57,320 nt of DNA from Chromohalobacter canadensis (GTDB taxonomy: Bacteria; Pseudomonadota; Gammaproteobacteria; Pseudomonadales; Halomonadaceae): contig NZ_JAJQJH010000020.1 in NCBI RefSeq assembly GCF_029544075.1, positions 1 through 57,320 on the forward strand. Reading direction: 5' to 3'. This document shows, one piece after another, positions 7,101 to 15,536 of this stretch. Within the stretch, counting starts at the first letter, position 1. Each line of letters opens with the position of its first letter. The notes under the pieces are model-generated. The model did no database searches and was not told the origin of the DNA. It worked only from the letters and a program-made list of their open reading frames with translations. The position numbers and the translations under genes are program-made.

Positions 7101-7390
7101 AGGACGTCGTTTTCCTCCTCAAGCTCCGCAATCCGGCGTTTGAGGCGGGTGACTTCATCCTGCTCCCTGACCTTTTCCTTGGCCTCGGCAGGCGCTTTCT
7201 TGACCCGTTTCATGGCAAATTTTCCCTCTCGGTACTCCTTTCGCCAGCGTGACAGCATGAACGGGTGAATATCCAGCGCTTCCGCGACCCCTTGGACGCT
7301 TCGGTGAGCCTGATGGCTCCATTCGACCGCCTTCACCTTGAACTCAGTGCTGTAACGTTGCGTTTTCTTCCCCGTGATGATTGCGGGCAT
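7019..7390 (-). CDS. IS3 transposase OrfA
   Basis: The 123-residue protein has a helix-turn-helix (YSTEFKVKAVEWSHQAHRSVQGVAEALDIHPFMLSRWRKEY) and a leucine-zipper-like coiled coil (EVTRLKRRIAELEEENDVLKKF). It binds the IS ends and dimerises. The coiled coil leads directly to the slippery heptamer that gives the OrfAB fusion. Confidence 0.92.
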   Translation of the reverse strand: MPAIITGKKTQRYSTEFKVKAVEWSHQAHRSVQGVAEALDIHPFMLSRWRKEYREGKFAMKRVKKAPAEAKEKVREQDEVTRLKRRIAELEEENDVLKKFQRFQAEERRKRSGSSGNTGNDTA

Positions 7391-7467
7391 CGGTTTTCTC
7401 CTCCGTGGGAGTTATCGATGCGTGTCCACTAAATCGGGGGACGTCCAGAACGAATTTAATTGCCTTG

Positions 7468-7890
7468 TTAGGCATTCGACACCGTGGCAGATGCCACGTA
7501 CGCAAGTCCGATCATACCGAAAATGAAACAAACAAAGCCGGTGGCCGCCAGGATCCAGATTAGCCACTCACACCAGCCTGGGTCATTTGGAGCACCCTGC
7601 CGTTTGCCATAAATTTTTTGTCGCCACCTTTCACCGAAGGCGTAATCTCTGCCGATGATTGCGACGAGCGATGAGGCGAGACTCAGGATTGAAATAAAAA
7701 GGCCCCACCACGATGCTTGCAGAATAGGAATGAGAGCCGCCGATAGCAATTCACGTGAAGAACCACTGAAGAAGCCTATAGATACAGTCAATGAGCCGCC
7801 GGCAAGAATGAAAATTGCGCGCACCAAGGAATCAGCACGGCCCCGAACGTCGGCTTGATGTGCGTTAAACTGTTCATTCTCATCTGCCAT
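7468..7890 (-). CDS. Small multi-spanning membrane protein (cassette gene)
   Basis: The 140-residue protein has a hydrophilic N-terminus (MADENEQFNAHQADVRGRADSL) followed by about three or four hydrophobic segments: AIFILAGGSLTVSIGFF, LIPILQASWWGLFISILSLASSLVAII, and WLIWILAATGFVCFIFGMIGLAYVA. A basic loop (RWRQKIYGKRQ) separates the last two. I recognise no family. The stop codon TAA lies inside the R'' box of its attC. The ATG follows the preceding attC by only about ten bases with no clear Shine-Dalgarno. Confidence 0.75.
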   Translation of the reverse strand: MADENEQFNAHQADVRGRADSLVRAIFILAGGSLTVSIGFFSGSSRELLSAALIPILQASWWGLFISILSLASSLVAIIGRDYAFGERWRQKIYGKRQGAPNDPGWCEWLIWILAATGFVCFIFGMIGLAYVASATVSNA

Positions 7891-7900
7891 AGTTTTTACT

Positions 7901-7984
7901 GCCTAACGCCGCCAACACGCGCAGCTTTGAAGTGAAGGCGAAGCCGCAACGAAAAAGCTGTCGCTGTGCTTGGCATTGTTAGCC
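7901..7984 (-). other. attC site of the nuclease-like cassette
   Basis: The 84-bp site has GCCTAAC (7901-7907; GTTAGGC on the coding strand, a perfect R' box) and GTTAGCC (7978-7984). The inner L boxes GCCAA pair across the site and the centre folds (gaaggcgaagccg). The stop codon of the 303-residue gene lies in the R'' box. Confidence 0.88.
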
Positions 7985-8890
7985 AGCGGAGGCTGGAAGA
8001 ACGTCATAGGTTGCATAGTTGTAATCGTCAGAACCATTAAACTGGTAATACTCTTTAACCGTACGTATTTCAATCATGACCGTCACATGCCGCCCCACAT
8101 CTGCGAGTTCCAAATGCCAAGTCCATGTGTCACTAGGAGACCAATCCTTTCGAACAATGAAAGATTGTCCACTTCGCTGGACTGAAAAGCGGTACTCCAG
8201 CTGCGAGTTTGTGGGTGAATGTCCGATAGCACGAATGGTTACGCTTTGACCAGAATGGATTGTGCCGCACCTGAGATTTGACCAGTCGCCTCCAGTGCCC
8301 TTTCCCCACGAGTTCTGGTTTAAATTACCTAGAGAATCATACGTCGCTGTGAGCCACGAATAGCCTGCCAGTCGCATCTGCTCGATTGGGGCAATATTCA
8401 GTCCTTGCCTCCATTTCCAAAGCCCTGCCACTTTCTCAGGGGATAAGGCAATCACATAGTTATCTGTCATACGTGCGACGTCAGCCAAAATGCCTCGGGC
8501 CTTCTCACGATGCGATGCGTTGGTAAGATCAGCAGCTAACCCAATTAGGAAGTGTGTCAAATTGTACTGTCGAGACTCAGCAATTTGCGCCATAACACTT
8601 CGGCGAAAACTTGAACCTTGATCGAAGTCACCGGAGCTTTTTATCTGTACCCCCAATTGACCAGAGATATCCGATGCGCGGTACTGCCAAACTGAGTCTA
8701 CACCGCCGTCTCGTAGGCCTTGCGTGAGATCACCCGAGCCGGTGATACCGAATCGGGGGGCGTGGTGGAAAAGGAAGTCGTTTGTTGCACCTACAAGGTC
8801 ATCATGTGGCACGTTACAGAGGAGTGCCGTTTCATCACGTGCAAGCTCGTAAAGTTGTAGCACTTCTAAAATAGGTTCAATTTTATTCAC
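7979..8890 (-). CDS. Nuclease-like / Ig-like fusion protein (cassette gene)
   Basis: The 303-residue protein starts at GTG. Near residues 53-88 it has GSGDLTQGLRDGGVDSVWQY followed by LGVQIKSSGDF. The D...QxK arrangement resembles a PD-(D/E)XK endonuclease core of the Mrr-like type. A helical middle follows (AQIAESRQYNLTHFLIGLA). The C-terminal 100 residues (IHSGQSVTIRAIG, LEYRFSV, DWSPSDTWTWHL, VTVMIEIRT) read as one all-beta Ig-like domain similar to 'three-Y' repeats. There is no signal peptide. The combination is consistent with a DNA- or ligand-sensing effector, but the nuclease call rests on motif reading only. Confidence 0.6.
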   Translation of the reverse strand: MNKIEPILEVLQLYELARDETALLCNVPHDDLVGATNDFLFHHAPRFGITGSGDLTQGLRDGGVDSVWQYRASDISGQLGVQIKSSGDFDQGSSFRRSVMAQIAESRQYNLTHFLIGLAADLTNASHREKARGILADVARMTDNYVIALSPEKVAGLWKWRQGLNIAPIEQMRLAGYSWLTATYDSLGNLNQNSWGKGTGGDWSNLRCGTIHSGQSVTIRAIGHSPTNSQLEYRFSVQRSGQSFIVRKDWSPSDTWTWHLELADVGRHVTVMIEIRTVKEYYQFNGSDDYNYATYDVLPASAG

Positions 8891-8915
8891 TGCCCGTGTA
8901 CCCGCTATGTGATTT

Positions 8916-8993
8916 GGCTAACGCCGCGCACACCGGTGCGAGCTTGCGAGCATCCGGCAGCCGAAGGCTGCGTAGTGCTGCGCTTGGTTAAAC
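8916..8993 (-). other. attC site of the NTF2-like cassette
   Basis: The 78-bp site runs from GGCTAAC (8916-8922) to GTTAAAC (8987-8993). The GCGCA L boxes pair and the central stem is rich in GCAGCC/GGCTGC. The TAA stop of the upstream gene is inside the R'' box. Confidence 0.85.
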
Positions 8994-9332
8994 GTCACTT
9001 GGCACCACCGTAGATTGATGGTGAAGCATTTGCCACCTATTCTCGCATTTCACCCAAACCGAACTCCTGTGCGAGTTATGACCTGGAATACTGGCACGGT
9101 ATTTCACTAGCGCCGCCCTCTCGCCAAGCATGTGGACCGAAAAATCGCTAAGCTCATAGGCTGGAACTGGGCCATCAGCCTTCAGAACATCCGCCTTGGT
9201 AATAACTTTTCCCGAGCTACCAAACTCCTCAAAATCTTCGGCAAGGAGTTCTTTAATGCGCTCACGATCATCTCTCGCCGAAGGGTTCACCAGCTCCATT
9301 TCAAAGTCAATTAAAGTTTGAGCTACGTCCAT
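8988..9332 (-). CDS. NTF2-like / DUF4440 protein (cassette gene)
   Basis: The 114-residue protein has the SnoaL/NTF2-like cone fold pattern: an N-terminal helix (AQTLIDFEMELVNPSARDDRERIKELLAEDFEEFG), then strands ending ALVKYRASI and SSVWVKCENRWQMLHHQST, as in DUF4440. Such proteins bind small ligands or act as isomerase-like enzymes; the role here is unknown. It is the second cassette of the array, with its stop codon in the attC. Confidence 0.8.
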   Translation of the reverse strand: MDVAQTLIDFEMELVNPSARDDRERIKELLAEDFEEFGSSGKVITKADVLKADGPVPAYELSDFSVHMLGERAALVKYRASIPGHNSHRSSVWVKCENRWQMLHHQSTVVPSDV

Positions 9333-9342
9333 TTCAAAGACC

Positions 9343-9422
9343 GTTTAACGACTCAATAACCGGCGAGCGGTAGCGAGTCCGGCGCATGTTTTTAATGCGC
9401 GCAGTTCATTGACTTGTTATCC
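9343..9422 (-). other. attC site of the arginase-like cassette
   Basis: The 80-bp site has GTTTAAC at 9343-9349 (GTTAAAC on the coding strand) and GTTATCC at 9416-9422. TCAAT L boxes pair, and a central imperfect stem is present. The last codons of the arginase-like gene overlap the R'' box. Confidence 0.83.
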
Positions 9423-10221
9423 CCGCCTTTTCGAGCATTTGCGTCACTTGCTTTGCTGAATTTTCATGCTCACCGCAATACTCAACGACACTAAGTCCCA
9501 CTATATCAAGCCGCTCGTTAATAACAGATATACATTTACTGATTTCTTCACGTGTCGGTCCACCATCAGTAGGCATTAGAGCGTCCGAAAAGTCATCGGG
9601 ATCTATAACATCAACATCAATATGTATGTAAACTTTACTAAACCCATGTTGTAAAACCAAATCAGCCAGGCAAACATCGACCTCGCAATCCGATATGTTT
9701 GATTTTTCAATATACTGTTTCTCACTTAAATCTAGGTCTCGAACCCCAGCGAGAAATACTTGACGAGAATCAAGGGGTCTTTCGATATGTTTACAAAACT
9801 CCTCCGGCCCCTCTCCAAGTAAAGTCCGTAATATCATTCCATGAAAATGGCCGCTTGGAGAGGAAGCCGGCGTATTTAGATCACCGTGAGCATCAAACCA
9901 AACAACTGCCAGATCACCCTCATAGCGACTATTTAGATAGGATACCGGAGCAGCGTCTATTCCGCATGAGCCGCCAACCGTTAAGACTCGTTGTGGTGAT
10001 TTTTCCCGAATTAAATTCAAATTTCTTACAAACTTCTTAGCTATAAAATCCAGAGCAAAGATGTTATCTTTTATTTCTAGTTTTTGAACATCTGTCGTAC
10101 CGAAATTCTTATACATTTTGCAATTGAACAATTCTTGAGCAAGCCTCTTCGAACCTTTCTCTAAAATCGTGCTTTCACACCCTTGCCACTCTGGATTGAG
10201 ACATAGCAAAGCATCTTTCAT
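9406..10221 (-). CDS. Arginase/agmatinase-superfamily protein (first cassette)
   Basis: The 271-residue protein has ureohydrolase manganese motifs: WFDAHGDLNTP near residue 108, SGHFHGM shortly after, and HIDVDVIDPDDF near residue 200. The first motif, normally GGDHS, reads GGSCGID, so one metal-ligand histidine is replaced. A Cys at this place is seen in some arginase-like subgroups, so this may be a variant hydrolase rather than an inactive one. The family hydrolyses guanidino or formimino groups. AGGAG precedes the ATG, and the cassette promoter lies 30 bp upstream. The region is visibly lower in G+C than mmsA next door. Confidence 0.85.
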   Translation of the reverse strand: MKDALLCLNPEWQGCESTILEKGSKRLAQELFNCKMYKNFGTTDVQKLEIKDNIFALDFIAKKFVRNLNLIREKSPQRVLTVGGSCGIDAAPVSYLNSRYEGDLAVVWFDAHGDLNTPASSPSGHFHGMILRTLLGEGPEEFCKHIERPLDSRQVFLAGVRDLDLSEKQYIEKSNISDCEVDVCLADLVLQHGFSKVYIHIDVDVIDPDDFSDALMPTDGGPTREEISKCISVINERLDIVGLSVVEYCGEHENSAKQVTQMLEKAGITSQ

Positions 10222-10250
10222 ACTGGCTCCTTATTTAAGGGATAACAGGT

Positions 10251-10281
10251 ATTAGATAGCGCGCTCGTATAACAACTTGAA
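10251..10281 (-). promoter_or_regulatory. Sigma70-like promoter at the head of the cassette array
   Basis: On the minus strand TTCAAG (10276-10281) and TATCTAAT (10251-10258) are separated by 17 bases. This is the same spacing and layout as the copy at 1341-1371. It points into the arginase-like cassette and could drive the array. Confidence 0.6.
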
Positions 10282-10309
10282 CGAGCGCGCGCGTTCAAGA
10301 TTCTTATAC
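10267..10309. repeat. 43-bp conserved palindrome, copy 1
   Basis: Outer arms GTATAA/TTATAC and inner arms cttgaacg/cgttcaag form an imperfect inverted repeat. It has the same length and position relative to the promoter as the copy at 1357-1399. The ends resemble degenerate core boxes (GTTATAC on the coding strand), so it could be an attC-like or attI-like site. Confidence 0.6.
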
Positions 10310-10588
10310 TGCACAGCCATCCCATTGATTTCCCAGCACTATTCACCCGATCTCACGATATAGTACCAATAACAGCGCATGCCACCTTTGCCACCCTGAG
10401 AGCCTCGGGCCGACTTCCGCCCTTGCCCCCTCGACCGGATACCGCTTCCCCACGCTACCGCCAGGGCGAGGAACTACAACCCTCACCGCCTCGGCCATTA
10501 TTTATGCCATCAAGCCCTTAAGTATCTCTAACCTATCGCGATTCAACGCCGATTAACATAGCGCTACACGAAAGGCGTACACACAAAA

Positions 10589-10619
10589 ACGCCCGCGCCG
10601 GTGTGGGCGGCGCGGGCGT
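10589..10619 (-). terminator. mmsA terminator
   Basis: An 11-bp stem (ACGCCCGCGCC / GGCGCGGGCGT) with a 9-base loop is followed on the minus strand by TTTTTGTG. It lies 22 bp after the mmsA stop codon and separates mmsA from the cassette array. Confidence 0.88.
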
Positions 10620-10641
10620 GGGGTTCAGCCGTGGGGGTGGT

Positions 10642-12129
<1,488 letters not shown>

Positions 12130-12179
12130 AACATCTCTTCTCTATCGAATATGGGCGTCATGTCGGGATACGGGCCGTC

Positions 12180-13463
12180 TTAAAATTCCCGGCCGAGCAG
12201 AGCCTCATCGAACGGATAACGCGAAAGCTTTTCGATGCCGGTGTCGGTCACCAGCACTTCCTCTTCGAGCTTGACGCCGTCGGCGCCGCCGACCTCGCCG
12301 ATGTAGCTTTCCACCGAGACCACCATGCCGGGTTCGAGGATGCCGTCCTTGGAGAAGCGGTCGAAGTCCATGTGGTGGGCGACCAGCGGGGTCTCGCCGT
12401 GCATGCCGACGCCATGGATGATCGAGGGGTAGCGACGGTCGAGAAAGCGCTCGGGAATCTTCCAGGCGTTTTCGGCGATCTCGCGGTAGCTCATGCCCGG
12501 CTTGAGGATGCCCATGTTGTGGTGCACCTGGTCATAGGCCATCCGGTAGAGGCCCTGCTGATAGGCGGTGGGCTTGCCGGGGCCGACATGGAAGGTGCGC
12601 GAGAAATCGGAGTAGTAGCCGTGGCAGCCGATGGTGTCGGTATCCAGCGCGACCAGCTCGCCGGGGCGGATCACCCGGTTGCTGGCTTCGTTGAACCAAG
12701 GGTTGGTGCGCGGGCCGGAGGACAACAGCCGCGTCTCGATGAACTCGCCGCCTTGGCGGATGACGTCGCCGTACATGATGGCGAACAGCTCGTTCTCGGT
12801 GACGCCGGGCTTGATGGCAGCTTCCACGGCGGCCACGGCGGCCTCGCTGCCGGCCATCGACTGGGCCAGACAGGCGATTTCTTCGGGCGTCTTGATGCGC
12901 CGGCAATGCAGGGTGTCCTGCATGCAGTCATAGACATCCAGCCCCTGGGCTTCCAGCGAGCGGGCCAGGTTCATTGTGCAGCGGTCCATGCCGATCTTTT
13001 TGTTGCCCTTGCCGTGCTCTTCCATCAGCTCGGCGATCTCGATGCCAAACGGGTCGGAGGACATGTTGTCGCGCTGATTGACGGCGGACCACACCACCTT
13101 GGAGGTGCGCGCTTCGTCGATGGTCTCGAGCCAGGTGGAGACGTGCGCGCTGCCCGGGTATTCGAACAGGATCACCGGGCCTTCCAGCGGCACGTAGATG
13201 TAACGCGTGGAGTTGCGCAGGAAATAGCCGAACATGTTGCGCGAGCCGGTGGCGTAGCGCTGGTTGTAGGGGTCGAACAGTACTAGTGCCGCGTAGCCTT
13301 GCTCGGCCATCATCGCGCGTAGACGTTTGAGGCGCCCGCCGCGCAGTTGCACCGGGTCGAAGGCAGTGGGAATGCTGTCGCCGTTGGCCATGGGGGCGGA
13401 GGGCACGACCGGTATGGCGTTGGGTTCGTTGTCGGTCAGGTTTTCGAAGTCGACGATGCTCAT
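12180..13463 (-). CDS. M24-fold enzyme related to DddP
   Basis: The 427-residue protein has a creatinase-like N-domain (YAALVLFDPYNQRYATGSRNM) and a pita-bread C-domain. Metal-site residues are visible in VALDTDTIG, YYSDFSRTF, IIHGVGMHGETP, VVSVESYIGEVGG and VKLEEEVLV. The stretch GGEFIETRLLSSGPRTNPWF strongly recalls DddP, the M24-type DMSP lyase. In DddP, as I remember it, a catalytic Asp follows the HGVG histidine by six residues; here that place is Gly (HGVGMHG), so DMSP cleavage is not assured. The ATG at 13463 is preferred over a TTG six bases upstream. Confidence 0.75.
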   Translation of the reverse strand: MSIVDFENLTDNEPNAIPVVPSAPMANGDSIPTAFDPVQLRGGRLKRLRAMMAEQGYAALVLFDPYNQRYATGSRNMFGYFLRNSTRYIYVPLEGPVILFEYPGSAHVSTWLETIDEARTSKVVWSAVNQRDNMSSDPFGIEIAELMEEHGKGNKKIGMDRCTMNLARSLEAQGLDVYDCMQDTLHCRRIKTPEEIACLAQSMAGSEAAVAAVEAAIKPGVTENELFAIMYGDVIRQGGEFIETRLLSSGPRTNPWFNEASNRVIRPGELVALDTDTIGCHGYYSDFSRTFHVGPGKPTAYQQGLYRMAYDQVHHNMGILKPGMSYREIAENAWKIPERFLDRRYPSIIHGVGMHGETPLVAHHMDFDRFSKDGILEPGMVVSVESYIGEVGGADGVKLEEEVLVTDTGIEKLSRYPFDEALLGREF

Positions 13464-13500
13464 GATCAAGCTCTCTGTAGCTATTCGTTATGGGGCAAGT

Positions 13501-13533
13501 TCGCCGTCGCGGGGCGCGTATCCGCGACGGCGA
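13501..13533. other. Intercistronic hairpin between phyH-like and M24 genes
   Basis: A perfect 12-bp stem (TCGCCGTCGCGG / CCGCGACGGCGA) with a 9-base loop sits in the 110-bp gap. There is no T-run, so it more likely tunes mRNA stability or translation than ends transcription. Confidence 0.6.
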
Positions 13534-13573
13534 GCGTAGGCCGGTATCGGTGGCGCCTGGTCGTTCGGTCTCG

Positions 13574-14455
13574 TCAGTCGGCCAGGCTGTCGCTGCGCTG
13601 CATGCCCTCTTCCAGCAGACGCTCGTGTACCGGTGCCATGCGCCCGAAGATGCGCTTGGCGCGCTCGGGGCGGCCGATGAAGCCCGGCTCCTTGGCGTAG
13701 GCGAAGATCACGGTGTGGCGCTCGCGGTCGCCTTCCACCGGGGTCACGCGGTGCAGCGAGTAGCGGCCGAAGAAGATCTGCAGGTCCCCCGGCTGGAGAT
13801 CCAGCGACTTGATCTGCGAGCGGTCGCCGTCGATGACCTTTCCCACCCCTTCGAAGTTCTCGCCCTCGGGGCTGCGGATGCCCGGCGCGTACTCGAACCG
13901 GCCGCCGCCGTGGGACTGGCGCGTCATCATGGTGACGATGAATTCGTTGGTGTCGTAATGCCACGGATGCTGGCAGCCCTCGCGCAGCACGTTGACGACC
14001 AGGTCGGCCAGTGGATCGGCGTACTGGTGGATCTCCTCCATGCCCACCACGCTGGCGATGAAGCGCTGGAAGCCGGGATCGGAGTAGACCTGGCGAATGA
14101 TGGTGTCGGCGTCGATGCGATCCCCGGCGACAAAGCCGTTGGTGCGGTCGCCGAAGCGGTTCTTGGGATGCGAGGCCGGCAGGCTGGGGTCGCCGTCGCT
14201 ATTGTAGGGATTGGTCTCGGTCTGGTTGTAATGCGCTTCCGGCGAGAGTCGCTCGGTTTCGCGTTCCAGCCGTGTCAGGGCCTCGTCGGGCACAAAGCCC
14301 TTGAGTACCACACAACCGTCCTGACCGAGCTGGGCACGGCACTCTTCGACGAGGGCCCGGCCGCGCTCGCCGTCCAACTGGTCGATGGGGTAACGCTCGA
14401 GATCGATCAGACCTTGGAGTGCGTTGTCGTCTGCCTGCGTGGCGTTGGCTGGCAT
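13574..14455 (-). CDS. PhyH-family Fe(II)/2-oxoglutarate dioxygenase
   Basis: The 293-residue protein carries the facial triad of 2-oxoglutarate oxygenases: HYD in HPWHYDTNEFIV near residue 168, the distal His in YSLHRVTPVEGDRERHTV near residue 240, and an Arg close by that would bind 2-oxoglutarate. The C-terminus AYAKEPGFIGRPER is characteristic of this PhyH subgroup. It should hydroxylate a small substrate, since the gene is next to a symporter and catabolic enzymes, but the substrate is not evident; it is not EctD. It starts the cluster and is divergent from the LysR gene 121 bp away. Confidence 0.85.
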   Translation of the reverse strand: MPANATQADDNALQGLIDLERYPIDQLDGERGRALVEECRAQLGQDGCVVLKGFVPDEALTRLERETERLSPEAHYNQTETNPYNSDGDPSLPASHPKNRFGDRTNGFVAGDRIDADTIIRQVYSDPGFQRFIASVVGMEEIHQYADPLADLVVNVLREGCQHPWHYDTNEFIVTMMTRQSHGGGRFEYAPGIRSPEGENFEGVGKVIDGDRSQIKSLDLQPGDLQIFFGRYSLHRVTPVEGDRERHTVIFAYAKEPGFIGRPERAKRIFGRMAPVHERLLEEGMQRSDSLAD

Positions 14456-14576
14456 GCGGATCTGCTCCTGACTTTTTCCAAAAACGTTTCCAATAACGTA
14501 TGGACAGGGTAGAGAGGCAGGTTCAATAATAGAAATGAATGGTTAAGATCAAAAAGATTGCAAAGGCTCATAGATC

Positions 14577-15461
14577 ATGGATACCGACCTGCTCCGCGCC
14601 TTCGTCACCGTCGCCGAGTGCGAGGGCTTCAGCGCCGCCGGCAAGGTGCTGCATCGCACGCAGTCGGCCGTCAGCCTGCAGATCAAGCGGCTCGAGGATC
14701 AGATGGGCGAGTCACTGTTCGAGCGCACCAGCCGCAGCGTGGTACTGACCCCACCAGGCGGGCGCTTGCTGCCCTACGCCCGGCACATACTCAAGCTTCA
14801 GGACGAGGCACGCCGGGTGATGGGGGTGGACCGCCAGGGCGAACTGATCCGCCTGGGTACCTCTGAGGAACAGGCGAGCACCTACCTGCCCGAGTTGCTG
14901 CCGCGCTTCGCTGCCCGCTTTCCCGAGGTGCGCCTCGAAGTGAGCTGCAGTATCAGCGGTTCGTTGGTGCATGACTTCCAGGAGGGGCTTCTGGATGTCG
15001 CGCTGGTGGTGCGCCATGGCCCCACGCAGACCGGTCGCCTGCTGGGCCGCGAACCTATGGTGTGGGTGGTGGCCGAGGACCGCGCCATCGACGACTGGGA
15101 GATTCTGCCCCTGGCGCTGAACCCAGAGGGCTGCACCTTCCGCGCCCATGCATTCGCGGCCCTGGGCCCCACCGAGCAGCGTTGGGACGTGCGCTATTCC
15201 AGCCAGTCACCCACCGGCATCAACCTGCCGGTACAAGCCGGGCTGGCCGCCACGGTCAAGACCCCGCGCAGCGTCCCCGAGGGCTGTCGCATCGTCGGCG
15301 AGGAAGAAGGCCTGCCGCCGCTCGGGCACGTTGAGATCGAAATGCATCGCACGCCCGGCCACTCCAGCGACGCCTTCGTCGCCTTCTGCGACGAGCTGGA
15401 GCACATCGTCACCGCGACCGACTCGCTGGAGTCGCTGGAATACGTGGCCGCAGAAGGCTAA
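14577..15461 (+). CDS. LysR-family regulator, divergent from the phyH-like cluster
   Basis: The 294-residue protein has an N-terminal winged helix (LLRAFVTVAECEGFSAAGKVLHRTQSAVSLQIKRLEDQMG) and a periplasmic-binding-protein-like sensor half beginning near residue 90 (GELIRLGTSEEQASTYLPELLPRF). LysR proteins usually control the divergent operon, here phyH-like/M24/mmsA, from the shared intergenic region. The symporter operon converges on its 3' end. Confidence 0.93.
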   Translation: MDTDLLRAFVTVAECEGFSAAGKVLHRTQSAVSLQIKRLEDQMGESLFERTSRSVVLTPPGGRLLPYARHILKLQDEARRVMGVDRQGELIRLGTSEEQASTYLPELLPRFAARFPEVRLEVSCSISGSLVHDFQEGLLDVALVVRHGPTQTGRLLGREPMVWVVAEDRAIDDWEILPLALNPEGCTFRAHAFAALGPTEQRWDVRYSSQSPTGINLPVQAGLAATVKTPRSVPEGCRIVGEEEGLPPLGHVEIEMHRTPGHSSDAFVAFCDELEHIVTATDSLESLEYVAAEG

Positions 15462-15468
15462 ACGCAAC

Positions 15469-15490
15469 ACGGCGCCCCGAGGGGCGCCGT
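15469..15490. terminator. Bidirectional terminator between lysR and symporter genes
   Basis: A G+C-rich stem (ACGGCGCCCC-ga-GGGGCGCCGT) stands between the converging lysR-like and symporter genes. Confidence 0.8.
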
Positions 15491-15536
15491 TGGCGTTTGC
15501 AGGCGACGCGTTCGCGATGCGTCGCCGTCAGTGCTT

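Larger units (their letters stand above)
6178..7447 (-). mobile_element. Complete IS3-family insertion sequence
   Basis: The element is 1270 bp with terminal inverted repeats of about 27 bp: TGGACTTCCCCC... at 6178 and its counterpart TGGACGTCCCCC... reading inward from 7447. Both continue to GTGGACACGC. It encodes OrfA and OrfB in overlapping frames. No target duplication is evident: gcg precedes the left end and gaa follows the right end. It sits inside an attC of the cassette array. Confidence 0.92.

Noticed and set aside
9361-9405. An integrase or recombinase gene within the array
   Set aside because: I found no tyrosine-recombinase R-H-R-Y pattern in any frame from 1 to 12,000, so no integrase is claimed.
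5090-9422. Spaced palindromic repeats considered as a CRISPR array
   Set aside because: The palindromes differ from one another, are 75-90 bp long and alternate with whole genes; no cas genes are present. attC explains them better.
12180-13463. Naming the M24 gene dddP outright
   Set aside because: The overall resemblance is strong, but the residue expected for catalysis in DddP appears to be Gly, so only a DddP-related call is made.
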